From Ga0077527 sp945862135 (lineage in GTDB: Bacteria; Pseudomonadota; Gammaproteobacteria; Burkholderiales; SG8-41): a stretch of DNA of 64,000 bases. Position 1 is the stretch's first letter; each line of letters begins with the position of its first letter. The stretch lies in assembly GCA_964203275.1 (NCBI GenBank), contig CAXNMF010000001.1, forward strand, positions 496,001-560,000, in the 5' to 3' direction. Below the pieces are notes generated by a model. It had not been told where the DNA came from. It saw nothing but the letters and a program-made list of their open reading frames with translations, and searched no databases. The position numbers and the translations under genes were made by a program. Shown piece after piece: positions 9,940-17,998 of the stretch.

Positions 9940-10806
9940 TCAGCGCAATGAGGCCGGTGCGGTCTGATAAAAGCGGCGATAGCTGGCGTAGTCGTTATCG
10001 CTGGCGGGAATGAAGTAGGCGTCCTGTTTCAGACCGACTTCGTTCGATGCAGCGTGAAGAATCTGCGCGCCCCGGGGATCCTGATGCATGCCCAGAAAGG
10101 CGGCGCTGATCGCCTTGACGTCTTTTTCGGGGACCTTTTTCATCGAATACATCAAGGCCAGGTCGTGGTATTCATCCGAGGTCCAGAGCACCCGGAATTT
10201 CTTGTTTTCCTTCACCGAAAACCCGTCAATCAGCATCGAATTGCTGCCCACAGCCTGCACTTTTCCCGCAAACAGCTGGGCAAATGCGGCGTTCTGATTG
10301 CCACCGAAAACCGCAGTCGTATCGATTTTGCGTGACAGCAGATGGGCGTAAGGCAATTTGTAGCCAATGAATGCCTCCGGGCCGGCGAACCCGACCTGCT
10401 GGCCTTTCAACTGATCCAGCGAGGTAATTGCTGAATCTGCGGGTACGGCAATCTGCGCGCGCAGTGGCGGGGCGTTGCGCCGGCCGAACACTTTCCAGCC
10501 CAGTGCTTCACGCTCCGGACTGAACAGATGATTGGAAAATACAAACTCCACTTCCTGGGCGAGCACATAGCTGGTGGTGTCCGCCGAGGTGCGGCCGATT
10601 TTCAGTTGCAGCTGGACTCCGCTTTTCTCGGACACATATTGAATGATCGGATTCCAGTAGGTTGCTGTCCTGTTGATATCCCATTGATTGACCGGCGAGA
10701 ACCGGTAGACCGCGGGTTTGGCGTCAGCGGCTTGAGTCAGCGCGGGCGCGAGGGCAAGCAGCAGGGCAAGAACGAGTTTGCCGAAGCCTGGGAAACGAGC
10801 ATTCAT
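9940..10806 (-). CDS. PhnD-like periplasmic substrate-binding protein, probable kinase co-sensor
   Basis: The protein has about 288 residues with a Sec signal peptide (hydrophobic LVLALLLALAPAL, cleavage near TQAADA). The mature part has the two-lobe PhnD-type pattern, with a YWNPIIQYVSEKSG opening, an LAQEVEFVFSNHLF segment and an LKGQQVGFAGPEAF hinge. No phosphonate permease or ATPase gene is nearby; instead a hybrid kinase follows 20 bases later. I therefore infer a sensory rather than transport role. The ATG at 10806 is chosen because AGGAG precedes it by five bases; a GTG two codons earlier is possible. The mature protein has no cysteine. Confidence 0.88.
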   Translation of the reverse strand: MNARFPGFGKLVLALLLALAPALTQAADAKPAVYRFSPVNQWDINRTATYWNPIIQYVSEKSGVQLQLKIGRTSADTTSYVLAQEVEFVFSNHLFSPEREALGWKVFGRRNAPPLRAQIAVPADSAITSLDQLKGQQVGFAGPEAFIGYKLPYAHLLSRKIDTTAVFGGNQNAAFAQLFAGKVQAVGSNSMLIDGFSVKENKKFRVLWTSDEYHDLALMYSMKKVPEKDVKAISAAFLGMHQDPRGAQILHAASNEVGLKQDAYFIPASDNDYASYRRFYQTAPASLR

Positions 10807-10927
10807 GAGCACTCCTGACGGTGGGTTGATTTAGGACGCTGCGGACCATGATCCGGCCCCGGTGCAGCCGCAAACGGACATCGGGTATCTGCCTGCCATC
10901 TGAACATTGAATTCCGGCGACATGAAC

Positions 10928-10953
10928 GGTGGTTACAACCGGTGGTTATAACC
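10928..10953. promoter_or_regulatory. Tandem 13-base palindromic operator candidate in divergent promoter region
   Basis: The sequence GGTGGTTAYAACC occurs twice head-to-tail with no gap (10928-10940 and 10941-10953). The second copy contains the perfect palindrome GGTTATAACC; the first differs by one base. It lies between the two divergent binding-protein/kinase modules, in the otherwise gene-free stretch 10807-11171. A tandem palindrome here fits binding of a dimeric regulator controlling one or both modules. No regulator can be assigned, and no clear -35/-10 pair was identified. Confidence 0.45.
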
Positions 10954-11171
10954 GTCGTCGCCGTATTTCTGTCAGACAGCTGTTTTATATGTCATTTTTG
11001 TATTTTACCTAGCACGGGATGGCACGCCCTGCCTTTTAATCCTAATATTTGTTAAGTGTCGCCGGGCGCTTTGCGGGGGCTGGATCAGAGCAGCGCTCCT
11101 TTGGCGTGTTTTTACGGTGTTTCTGACATACCATCGACCCCCCCATTACTCAGCAAAAACGGTTGATCCTG

Positions 11172-12032
11172 ATGACGAACCCTATCCGCCATTTCCAAGG
11201 TCTGCGATGGTTGCTGCTGGCCTTTGCGTTGACCGCCGGCAGCGCGACCGCACAGTCCCCGCAGAAGCCGCTGGTCATGGGCGTATTGCCCAACGTCAGC
11301 GCCCGGACCTTGCTGACGATGTATCAGCCTTTTCGGGACTACCTGCAGGACACCCTGAAGTCCCCGGTCGAGATTGCCACCGCGGCGGATTTCCGTTCAT
11401 TCAGCACGGAAACCAAATCGGGCAGCTATCAGCTGGTGGTCACTGCGGCCAATCTCGCCGCCATGCACCAGATCGATGACAAATGGCGGCCGGTGGCGAT
11501 TTACGAACCGCAGATTCCCGGCATCCTGGTATCGGCAGCCGGCAACGCGAACAACAACGTGGAACAGTTGCGCGGAAAACTGCTCGCGGTCGGCAACCCG
11601 CAGTCACTGGTGGTGTTGCGCGGATTGCAGTGGCTGCGCGAGCGCGGCCTTGAAGAAGGGCGGGATTTCCGTCTGACCCGCAGCGCCAACGAAGACAGCC
11701 TGGGCACCCTGATCCGTTCCGGTGAGGCGCCGCTGGCGATGATGAGCATGGGTGAATTCCGGGCAATCAGTGAAAATGGCCGCAAGGAACTGCGCGTTCA
11801 AACCGAATTCGCGCGGGTGCCCGGTTTCCTGGTGATGGCGAGCCCGGCAATGCCGGCGCCGCAGTTCGAGGCGATCAGCCGCGCCGTTCTGGCATTCCCC
11901 GACACCGAGCAGGGCAGGGAATTTTTCAAACGTTCAGGTTTCGCGGGCATTCGCACCCTCAAGGCCGGCGAACTCGAGGCGCTGGCGCCCTATGTTGCGC
12001 CCACGCGCAACGCCCTCAAGCCTGCGAATTGA
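11172..12032 (+). CDS. PhnD-like periplasmic binding protein, second copy
   Basis: This is a 286-residue exported protein with signal peptide LRWLLLAFALTAGSATAQS. Its mature part has the PhnD-like layout: VMGVLPNVSARTLLTMYQPFRDYL, LVVTAANLAAMHQID and VEQLRGKLLAVGNPQSLVVL. It is only distantly similar to the binding protein at 9940-10806 but has the same genetic setting, immediately upstream (10 bases) of a hybrid kinase and with no transporter genes. I start at ATG 11172; the TTG three codons upstream is less likely, and the ribosome site is weak in either case. Probable periplasmic co-sensor; ligand unknown. Confidence 0.85.
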   Translation: MTNPIRHFQGLRWLLLAFALTAGSATAQSPQKPLVMGVLPNVSARTLLTMYQPFRDYLQDTLKSPVEIATAADFRSFSTETKSGSYQLVVTAANLAAMHQIDDKWRPVAIYEPQIPGILVSAAGNANNNVEQLRGKLLAVGNPQSLVVLRGLQWLRERGLEEGRDFRLTRSANEDSLGTLIRSGEAPLAMMSMGEFRAISENGRKELRVQTEFARVPGFLVMASPAMPAPQFEAISRAVLAFPDTEQGREFFKRSGFAGIRTLKAGELEALAPYVAPTRNALKPAN

Positions 12033-12042
12033 TTGCGGCTAC

Positions 12043-13915
12043 ATGGCGTCAGCTGTCACCACCGGTTTTCGCAGCAGGCTGATCCTCGCCGGTATCGGCC
12101 TGCTGACGCTGGCGATGGTGGCGTTCAGCACATTTGCCTCACTGATATTCGACCGCTATCTGCAGGAGCAGCTGGAGGAGGCGGCGATGCAACAGCGCGT
12201 ATTGCTGGGCGCTGCGCTGCTGGCGCCGATGCTGCAGCGGGACTACGCCACGGTGGAAGCGGTCATCCGCGAAAGCCGCGCGGTGCGCGGCGTCGATTAC
12301 ATCGCGGCCTTCGACCGGCAACGACAACTGGTTGCCACTGACGGCCCGGTGCCTCCGGCGGTTGCCGTTGGCGGGTGAGGCCGGCGATGCCGCCGCCGAT
12401 CGCACCTTTCATTTTTCCGGCGCCATCGCCGCGGGCGGCGACGCTGTTGGATACATTGCATTCGGCCTGTCGCAAACGCTGATTGCCGATGCACGCCGCT
12501 CGCTGTTGCTCGGCGCACTGGGTGTCGGGCTGATCATTGTTCTGGTGTTCTCCGTGCTGTTCGCGTGGATCAGCTACCGGCTCACCGGTCCGCTGATCGC
12601 ACTGAGTCAAGCGACGCGAAAAATGCAGGGTGGTGATTACGGCATCGAACTGACGTACCGGGGCTCCGACGAGATCGGCGCGCTGACCGATGATTTCAGG
12701 CAGCTCGCGGCCCGTATCCGCGAGCAGATTGCCAAAGTGACCGCCAGTGAAAACCTGCAACGGCATTACCGGCAGTCCGCTGAACAGGCGAGCCAGGCCA
12801 AGTCGGAATTCCTCGCCAAGATGAGCCATGAAATCCGCACGCCACTGCATGGCGTGCTGGGCATGCTGGAATTGCTGCAGGGTAACTATCTGCCGCTGGA
12901 ACAGCGCGAGCACTTGCAGCTCGCAGAACGTTCTGCCCGCCACCTGCTGCAGGTTGTCGACGAGATTCTCGACTTCTCGAAGATTGAAGCCGGGAAAATG
13001 GAACTCGAAGCGGTCCCTTTCGATGTTGGCGAGTTAGCCGGGGATATGATTGCTCTGTTCAGCCCCGCTGCCGTTGCCAAGGGCGTGGAGATGACGCTGA
13101 CGCGCGAAAACATTCCCGCTGCGCTGATCGGCGACCCGACGCGTCTGCGGCAGGTGTTGTCGAACCTGGTCAGCAATGCCGTGAAGTTCACCGAGGCGGG
13201 GCACATCCGCCTGCACTGCGCCTGGCAGCCTGATCCGCAGGTTCTGCATGTGGTGCTGGAAGACAGCGGCGTCGGCATCCCGGCGGACCGGTTGCAAACG
13301 ATTTTTGATCCCTTCATGCAGTCGGACAATTCCGTTGCCAGAACCTATGGTGGTACCGGGCTCGGCTTGTCGATTTCAGCGCGGATCGTCCGGCTGATGG
13401 GCGGCGAGATCGAGGTGGAATCCAGTCCCGGTCAGGGTGCGCGCTTCCGCTTCAGTCTGCCCCTGCAGGCAGCAACGGCCTTACCCGGGATCGATGAAGC
13501 GATGCCGACCACCGTCACGGATGTTGTGCGCGCCGATGGCGCCGCCGTTCTGGTGGTCGAGGATACGCCGGTTAACCAGACCATCATTCGCATCGGACTC
13601 GAGCGCATGGGTTATCGCGTCGATACCGCCAGCAACGGCGCTGAGGCCATTCAGAAATTCGAAGACGGGGACTATGCCGTGGTGCTGATGGACTGCCACA
13701 TGCCCGGCATGGATGGCTATACCGCGGCAACGGCGATTCGCGACTACGAGGCGCGAATGGGGCGCCGGCGCATGCCGATCATCGCCGTCACCGCCGCGGT
13801 GACCGGGGATGAGCAGGCGCGCTGCCGCGCGGCCGGCATGGACGATTACCTGTCCAAACCGTTTTCGATGCAGGGACTCGATGCAATGCTGCGCCGGCAT
13901 CTGGATGCCAAGTGA
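12043..13915 (+). CDS. Hybrid sensor histidine kinase, interrupted by one frameshift
   Basis: The reading frame starts at ATG 12043 and encodes a membrane helix (RLILAGIGLLTLAMVAFSTF) and a periplasmic domain, then breaks at a GGG run at 12373-12375. Removing one G joins it to the second part, which continues with a second helix, a HAMP segment (DEIGALTDDFRQLAARI), HisKA (AKMSHEIRTPLHG), ATPase (SNAVKFTEAG, DSGVGIP, GGTGLGLSIS) and a receiver (VLMDCHMPGMDG, SKPF). Joined, the protein is about 623 residues with the same architecture as the kinase at 7835-9919. Either this is a recent null mutation or the extra G is a sequencing error. As written, the membrane sensor and kinase core are not in one polypeptide. 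Confidence 0.85.
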
Positions 13916-14061
13916 AGCGTATTTGTTCTCAATAAGCACCAAAGCGGATTTGGCAAATCCACCGCAGTTGGCGGAAAATGCCGGTGTCAGAAGCTTTTTT
14001 CGGGCAGGCGCATCATAGGCCGCCGCACTTTCGGTTTCATCGCATCAATCAAGGAGCGTTC

Positions 14062-14532
14062 ATGATCAGAAGAGACATGTTGTTGGGCAGCGGAGCGGTG
14101 GCTCTTGCAATGACCGCGGGTCAAGTTATGGCGCAAGCCAAAAGCGCGACCAAAGCCAAGGAGCCGGAAAAGGGCGGCCACCATCACCATGGCGGTTCCG
14201 CGTTCTCCGCGGTGATGATTTCCTCGGGCATCTGCGTCGAAAAAGGCCAGGTCTGCCTGTCCCACTGCATCATGCTGATGGGTGAGGGTGACAAGGCGAT
14301 GGCGGCCTGCGCCAAAAGCGTCAGCCAGCTGCTTTCGGTGTGCACCTCGCTGCAGCAACTGGCGGCGCAGGAATCGCCGTACATTCGCGACATGGCGCGC
14401 ATTGCCGCGCGCGTGTGCAAGGACTGCGAAGCAGAGTGCAAAAAACACGCCGACAAGCACGCGCCCTGCAAGGACTGCCTGGAAGCCTGCGCCGACTGCC
14501 GCAAGGAATGCGAGAAGCTGATCAAGGCCTGA
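14062..14532 (+). CDS. Tat-exported Cys-rich four-helix copper storage protein (Csp1-like)
   Basis: This is a 156-residue protein. The N-terminus has a twin-arginine motif (RRDMLLGSGAVALAMTAGQVMAQA), indicating export after folding. A His cluster (HHHHGG) follows, then a helical domain with about 15 cysteines mostly in CxxxC-type spacing (VCLSHC, VCKDCEAEC, PCKDCLEACADCRKEC). This matches the DUF326/Csp family, four-helix bundles whose Cys-lined core stores many Cu(I) ions, with Tat-exported Csp1 known from methanotrophs. AAGGAG precedes the ATG at good spacing. A copper store close to a multicopper oxidase suggests copper supply for the secreted oxidase (inference). Confidence 0.88.
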   Translation: MIRRDMLLGSGAVALAMTAGQVMAQAKSATKAKEPEKGGHHHHGGSAFSAVMISSGICVEKGQVCLSHCIMLMGEGDKAMAACAKSVSQLLSVCTSLQQLAAQESPYIRDMARIAARVCKDCEAECKKHADKHAPCKDCLEACADCRKECEKLIKA

Positions 14533-14533
14533 T

Positions 14534-14549
14534 CGCCGCGTTCGCGGCG
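14534..14549 (+). terminator. Short hairpin after the copper storage gene
   Basis: CGCCGC (14534-14539) and GCGGCG (14544-14549) form a perfect 6-base stem with loop GTTC, one base after the stop codon. The T tract that follows is short (GGTTTC), so termination may be weak. Confidence 0.5.
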
Positions 14550-14697
14550 GGTTTCAATAAAATGCTGATACGCCGGCATGATAGCATCGTTGTTTTGCGA
14601 CGCCTCCGGTGATGGGTCGTTGATCGAATGGCGGCGGCACTCCGGCCGGTTAACTATTCTTAGTATTCATCGTCGCAAACTTGGTTAGGATTAAGTC

Positions 14698-14730
14698 ATG
14701 CGCTATTGCCTACCCTGTGCGATGCGCTGA
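14698..14730 (+). CDS. Candidate 10-residue leader or mini-peptide with CxxC motif
   Basis: ATG at 14698 opens a ten-codon frame, MRYCLPCAMR, ending in TGA at 14728-14730. AGGA lies seven bases upstream, a good ribosome site, and a strong intrinsic terminator starts ten bases after the stop. The arrangement (ribosome site, mini-ORF, terminator) resembles a leader peptide/attenuator or a small stand-alone peptide gene. The CLPC motif could bind metal or be redox-active. It lies between the copper-storage gene and the secreted-protein array. Chance cannot be excluded for so short a frame. Confidence 0.35.
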   Translation: MRYCLPCAMR

Positions 14731-14740
14731 ATTGACTTTC

Positions 14741-14769
14741 AGCCCCTGATCATTCAGGGGCTTTTTTTT
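14741..14769 (+). terminator. Strong Rho-independent terminator
   Basis: AGCCCCTGA (14741-14749) pairs perfectly with TCAGGGGCT (14754-14762) around loop TCAT, followed by a run of T to 14769. It would end transcripts from the copper-storage gene and the mini-ORF. The rest of the 711-base gap 14533-15243 holds no other gene that I can support. Confidence 0.9.
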
Positions 14770-14998
14770 GGTCGTCGCCGGGCACTGCCCGACCGGCGGC
14801 GGGTCTGAAGACGCGCTGACCGGACCCTTCGCAAGCCTTCCCGGCGAATGGTGCCAAGCCGGCTGATCGCCCATTTTTGAATATTCAGAACGCTGCCTGG
14901 AATCGCGAGGGCGAGCCCCTGCGACTCTTTGGGTGCGTGATTCAATGATCATTCCTGGATAAAGCCCCAATCCCCCGATTTTAGTAAGTGTCAATTAA

Positions 14999-15075
14999 AA
15001 CAGTTGCTTATTTGAGTATTTAGGCTTTTATTCGCTCATTAAATGATAAATAGTAAAAAATAAGCAAATACTGTT
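14999..15075. promoter_or_regulatory. Inverted repeat and AT-rich motif upstream of secreted-protein gene A1
   Basis: AACAGT-TGCTTATTT at 14999-15013 is complementary to 15058-15075, interrupted only by a three-base bulge, with a 44-base spacer. The spacer end and right arm contain AAATGATAAATA (15041-15052) followed by TAAAAAATA, nearly identical to the motif at 3395-3416. It lies about 170 bases upstream of the A1 start and is a candidate operator or RNA hairpin. Confidence 0.4.
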
Positions 15076-15243
15076 GAAAAGTTTTACATTTTTATATATT
15101 ATTACTTTTACTGATTATTGCGATTACTCATCGTAATGGTCAGCAGGAATAGCAGCACCGGCAGTAATGGCAATGCTGGATGCCACCCGTGGCGTCGGCA
15201 GGATTTGCAGGTTTGCCAAACCAAACTTAATCAAGGAGATCTC

Positions 15244-17834
15244 GTGAAACGATTTGCAAGAAAACTGGCTGCGGCCAGCGTTGCCGTCGCTCTGGCCTCA
15301 CCGGCCTTTGCGGTTTTGCAGCGTGTCGGCCCGGTCGACCCCGCCCATGGCTATCCGCAGTGGTACCAGGACGCCAACGGTTTGGCGCTGGAAATCTGCA
15401 TGCCCACCACGCAGGCGGATCTGACCGCCGGTGTTTGCGCCATCCTGCCGGGCCCGCTGCCCGACGGTCTGACCACGGTGCCCGAGGTGTTCCCGACCAA
15501 CTGGAGCTTGGAACACTGGTATTACATGCTGACCAGCAAAACCGTGACCGCCGGTGTTGACAAGCGTACCGGACTGCCGACCGCCGGTGCCGGTAATCTC
15601 ATCCTCGTCAACGGTCTCGAAGCTTCGTTCAACACGGCGACCCCTGAGGCTGGCCAGCAGATCACCTTCAACCGCTGGCGTGTCATTCACCTCAGCCCGG
15701 CTTGCAGCGGCGATCATACCTATTACACGCCGCATCGCGCACCGAAAAAGATCCCGGTGGTCGCGGGCGTGGTGACTCAGGATACCGAAGACATCGGCAT
15801 TGGCCCCGACTTCAACGGCGCCATGACCGGTTCGGTCGGCCCCTTCCTGTTCAAGGCCGACGTACCCGGCGGAAATCCGCTGCCCTACGCCACCGGCGCC
15901 GATGGTAAGAAATACCTGTCGCTGGGTGATCTCGGCCCGGTAACCGGCAGTGTCCAGCCCAATCCCTTCCAGGGCAGCACGCTCGCCTATATCCCGCCGG
16001 AAATCCGTGCGATGCCGATGACTAACTATGTCATGGTGGTGGGCCCCGGCGTGCAGAGCGGCAACTGCGCAGTCACTGAAGCCGCTTACGCAATCAACGA
16101 CCTCACTGTGCTGGGTCGTGTGAACGCCAATGCGACGCTAGCCGCACCAATATCGACCGTGCGACCTACCGCGCCGTGTTCTCCAACAACACGCTGCCGG
16201 CACCAGACCGTTTCCAGATCGGTGCTTGGGCCAATGCGGTGCAGGAAGTCGGCCGTCCCGAGCCGATCGTCGCGTTAAGCCTGAACAAGGGTGACCCTGC
16301 CGACGTGGTGAACTCCACCCCGGAACTGGCGATGCTGAAGGCCCCGGTGGTGACTGCCGGCCCGGCGTTGCCTGGTCAGGTGGCGACGCCGCGCTTCAAT
16401 TTTTTCAATGGCGTGATCCAGCCCACCGTCGCAGGCCAGCCCGGCCCGGCATTCAACCACGCCCGCGTGCGCACCACCACGGATGCACCGCCGACCGTGG
16501 TCAACGCGCCGCTGGTGGACGAGCTGCGCATCACCACTGCCAGCTACAACAACAACACCAAGGTTCTGACCGTGACCGCCGATTCTGGCGCCTTCCTCGC
16601 GGCGGGTACTCCGGCAGGGCAACCGGCGACCAATCGCGCTGTGCTCCAACCCTTGTCTGACGCTCGATTCCTTCGGGTTGCCGGCGCGGGATGCGGCGGG
16701 TGCCTTGATCGATTTCAAAATGAAAGTGGCAGCTGCCAGCAAGACCCCGGTGGCGACCGTGACTATTCCCAATGTGCAGGTGCCTCCCGCTTACGTGACG
16801 GTACGTTCCAGCGCACTCGGTGTGGATACGGCTCAGGTGATGTACCTCGGTGCAGCGGCCGGCACGGCGTCTTTCCAGCCGGATACCGCGTCGACGTTCA
16901 TGAACGTGCCCGTCACCATTGACGTGCTCGCCAATGACGTGGGTGTGGCGGCAGTCGCCCAACCTGCTGGTATGCACGTTGCCGACCGGCGGCACCTGCG
17001 GCGGTTCCCAAACCCAGCGGCGACCTGCACGGTTGGTACGGCAACGGCGAGCTGTACGGCGCAGGGCGGCAAGATGGTCGTTGCCAACGGCATGATCACC
17101 TACAGCCCGCGCGCCAACTTCGGCGGTGCCACCGACACGTTCTACTACCAGGCAGCCACGGTTCTGGGCACCACCCAGCGCCAGCGCGTGGATGTGAACA
17201 TCGGCGCCATCAACGGCCTGCCGGACGCCCGTGACGATCTGGGCAATAATGGCGTGGTCAATCAGCCACTGTCGATGGATGTTCTCGCTAACGACTTCGC
17301 ACCGGGTGGCGTCAATATGAGCACGCTGCGTCTGACGACTCAGCCGTTCGACTACCGACCGGCGCCGTGGGCAACCGGCTTCCGCAGTGTTCCTCAACGG
17401 TCGCCTGGTGTTTACGGCACCCAGCGCTGGCACTTGGAACATGGCTTACACCTTCGACAGTAGCGCCGGCGTCACTGCGGACCAGGCTGTCGTGGCGGTC
17501 AACGCGATCGGTGCTGGAACGTGGTCAGCGCCGCGTGCAAGTGTGGCGCGCGGGCCGCGCGCCGGCACTGGGCACGATTGCGGTGAACGGCGGGGTCGAA
17601 CATCGCGCAGGGCCAGACAGCTGCAGCTGCGGGTCCTCGGCCAGCGGGCAGTCAGCCGGCTGTAATGCGCCGACGGCAACAGCGGGCGCAGCTGAGCCTG
17701 GGTGTCCTGACACGTTGGTGCTGGCTGGCGGTGCTTTCGACTTCGGTGCGATTGCACTGGCGGTGAACCCGCCTGTCGAGTCTGGGTGTACTCGCCGACC
17801 TTCGGCGGTTGCGCGCAGGTCGACCGTGCGGTAA
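15244..17834 (+). pseudogene. Secreted protein A1, multiple frameshifts (paralogue of 17999-20558)
   Basis: GTG at 15244, preceded by AAGGAGAT, starts a Sec signal peptide (KLAAASVAVALASPAFA). The mature protein begins LQRVGPVDPAHGYPQWYQD, as in its neighbour. The frame then breaks near 16135, 16637, 16960, 17020 and 17370, with more shifts after 17500, but every segment aligns to the intact neighbour in one frame or another. The C-terminal half contains two DVLAND segments (IDVLANDVGVAA, MDVLANDFAPGG) typical of bacterial Ig/cadherin-like repeats. The stop is aligned to the end of A2. The family is unknown to me; it is predicted periplasmic or extracellular. Segments show homology without scattered nonsense substitutions, so sequence error and recent decay are both possible. 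Confidence 0.75.
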
Positions 17835-17849
17835 GTTTCAAGCCAAACA

Positions 17850-17877
17850 CCGGCTGCGCGCTGTCAGGCGCAGCCGG
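17850..17877. other. Intergenic hairpin between A1 and A2
   Basis: CCGGCTGCGC (17850-17859) pairs perfectly with GCGCAGCCGG (17868-17877) with an 8-base loop. There is no T tract, so it may slow processing or protect mRNA ends rather than terminate. It lies 16 bases after the aligned A1 stop. Confidence 0.5.
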
Positions 17878-17998
17878 CCATGAGGTCGCAGTGAAAAGGA
17901 GCGGTGGTCTGCCGCTTCTTTCCAATGAAACCTTGGATCCAGAAGCCGTGAAGTTTGTTGCACGGCCGAGCTGGCAATCAATACAGCGGGAGATGGCG

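Noticed and set aside
11020..11034. Possible sigma-54 promoter TGGCACGCCCTGCC
   Set aside because: The GG and GC dinucleotides are two bases too close for the -24/-12 spacing, so it does not fit the consensus.
9940..12032. Phosphonate ABC transporter locus
   Set aside because: Only the PhnD-like binding proteins are present; no ATPase or permease gene lies nearby, and each is tied to a histidine kinase instead.
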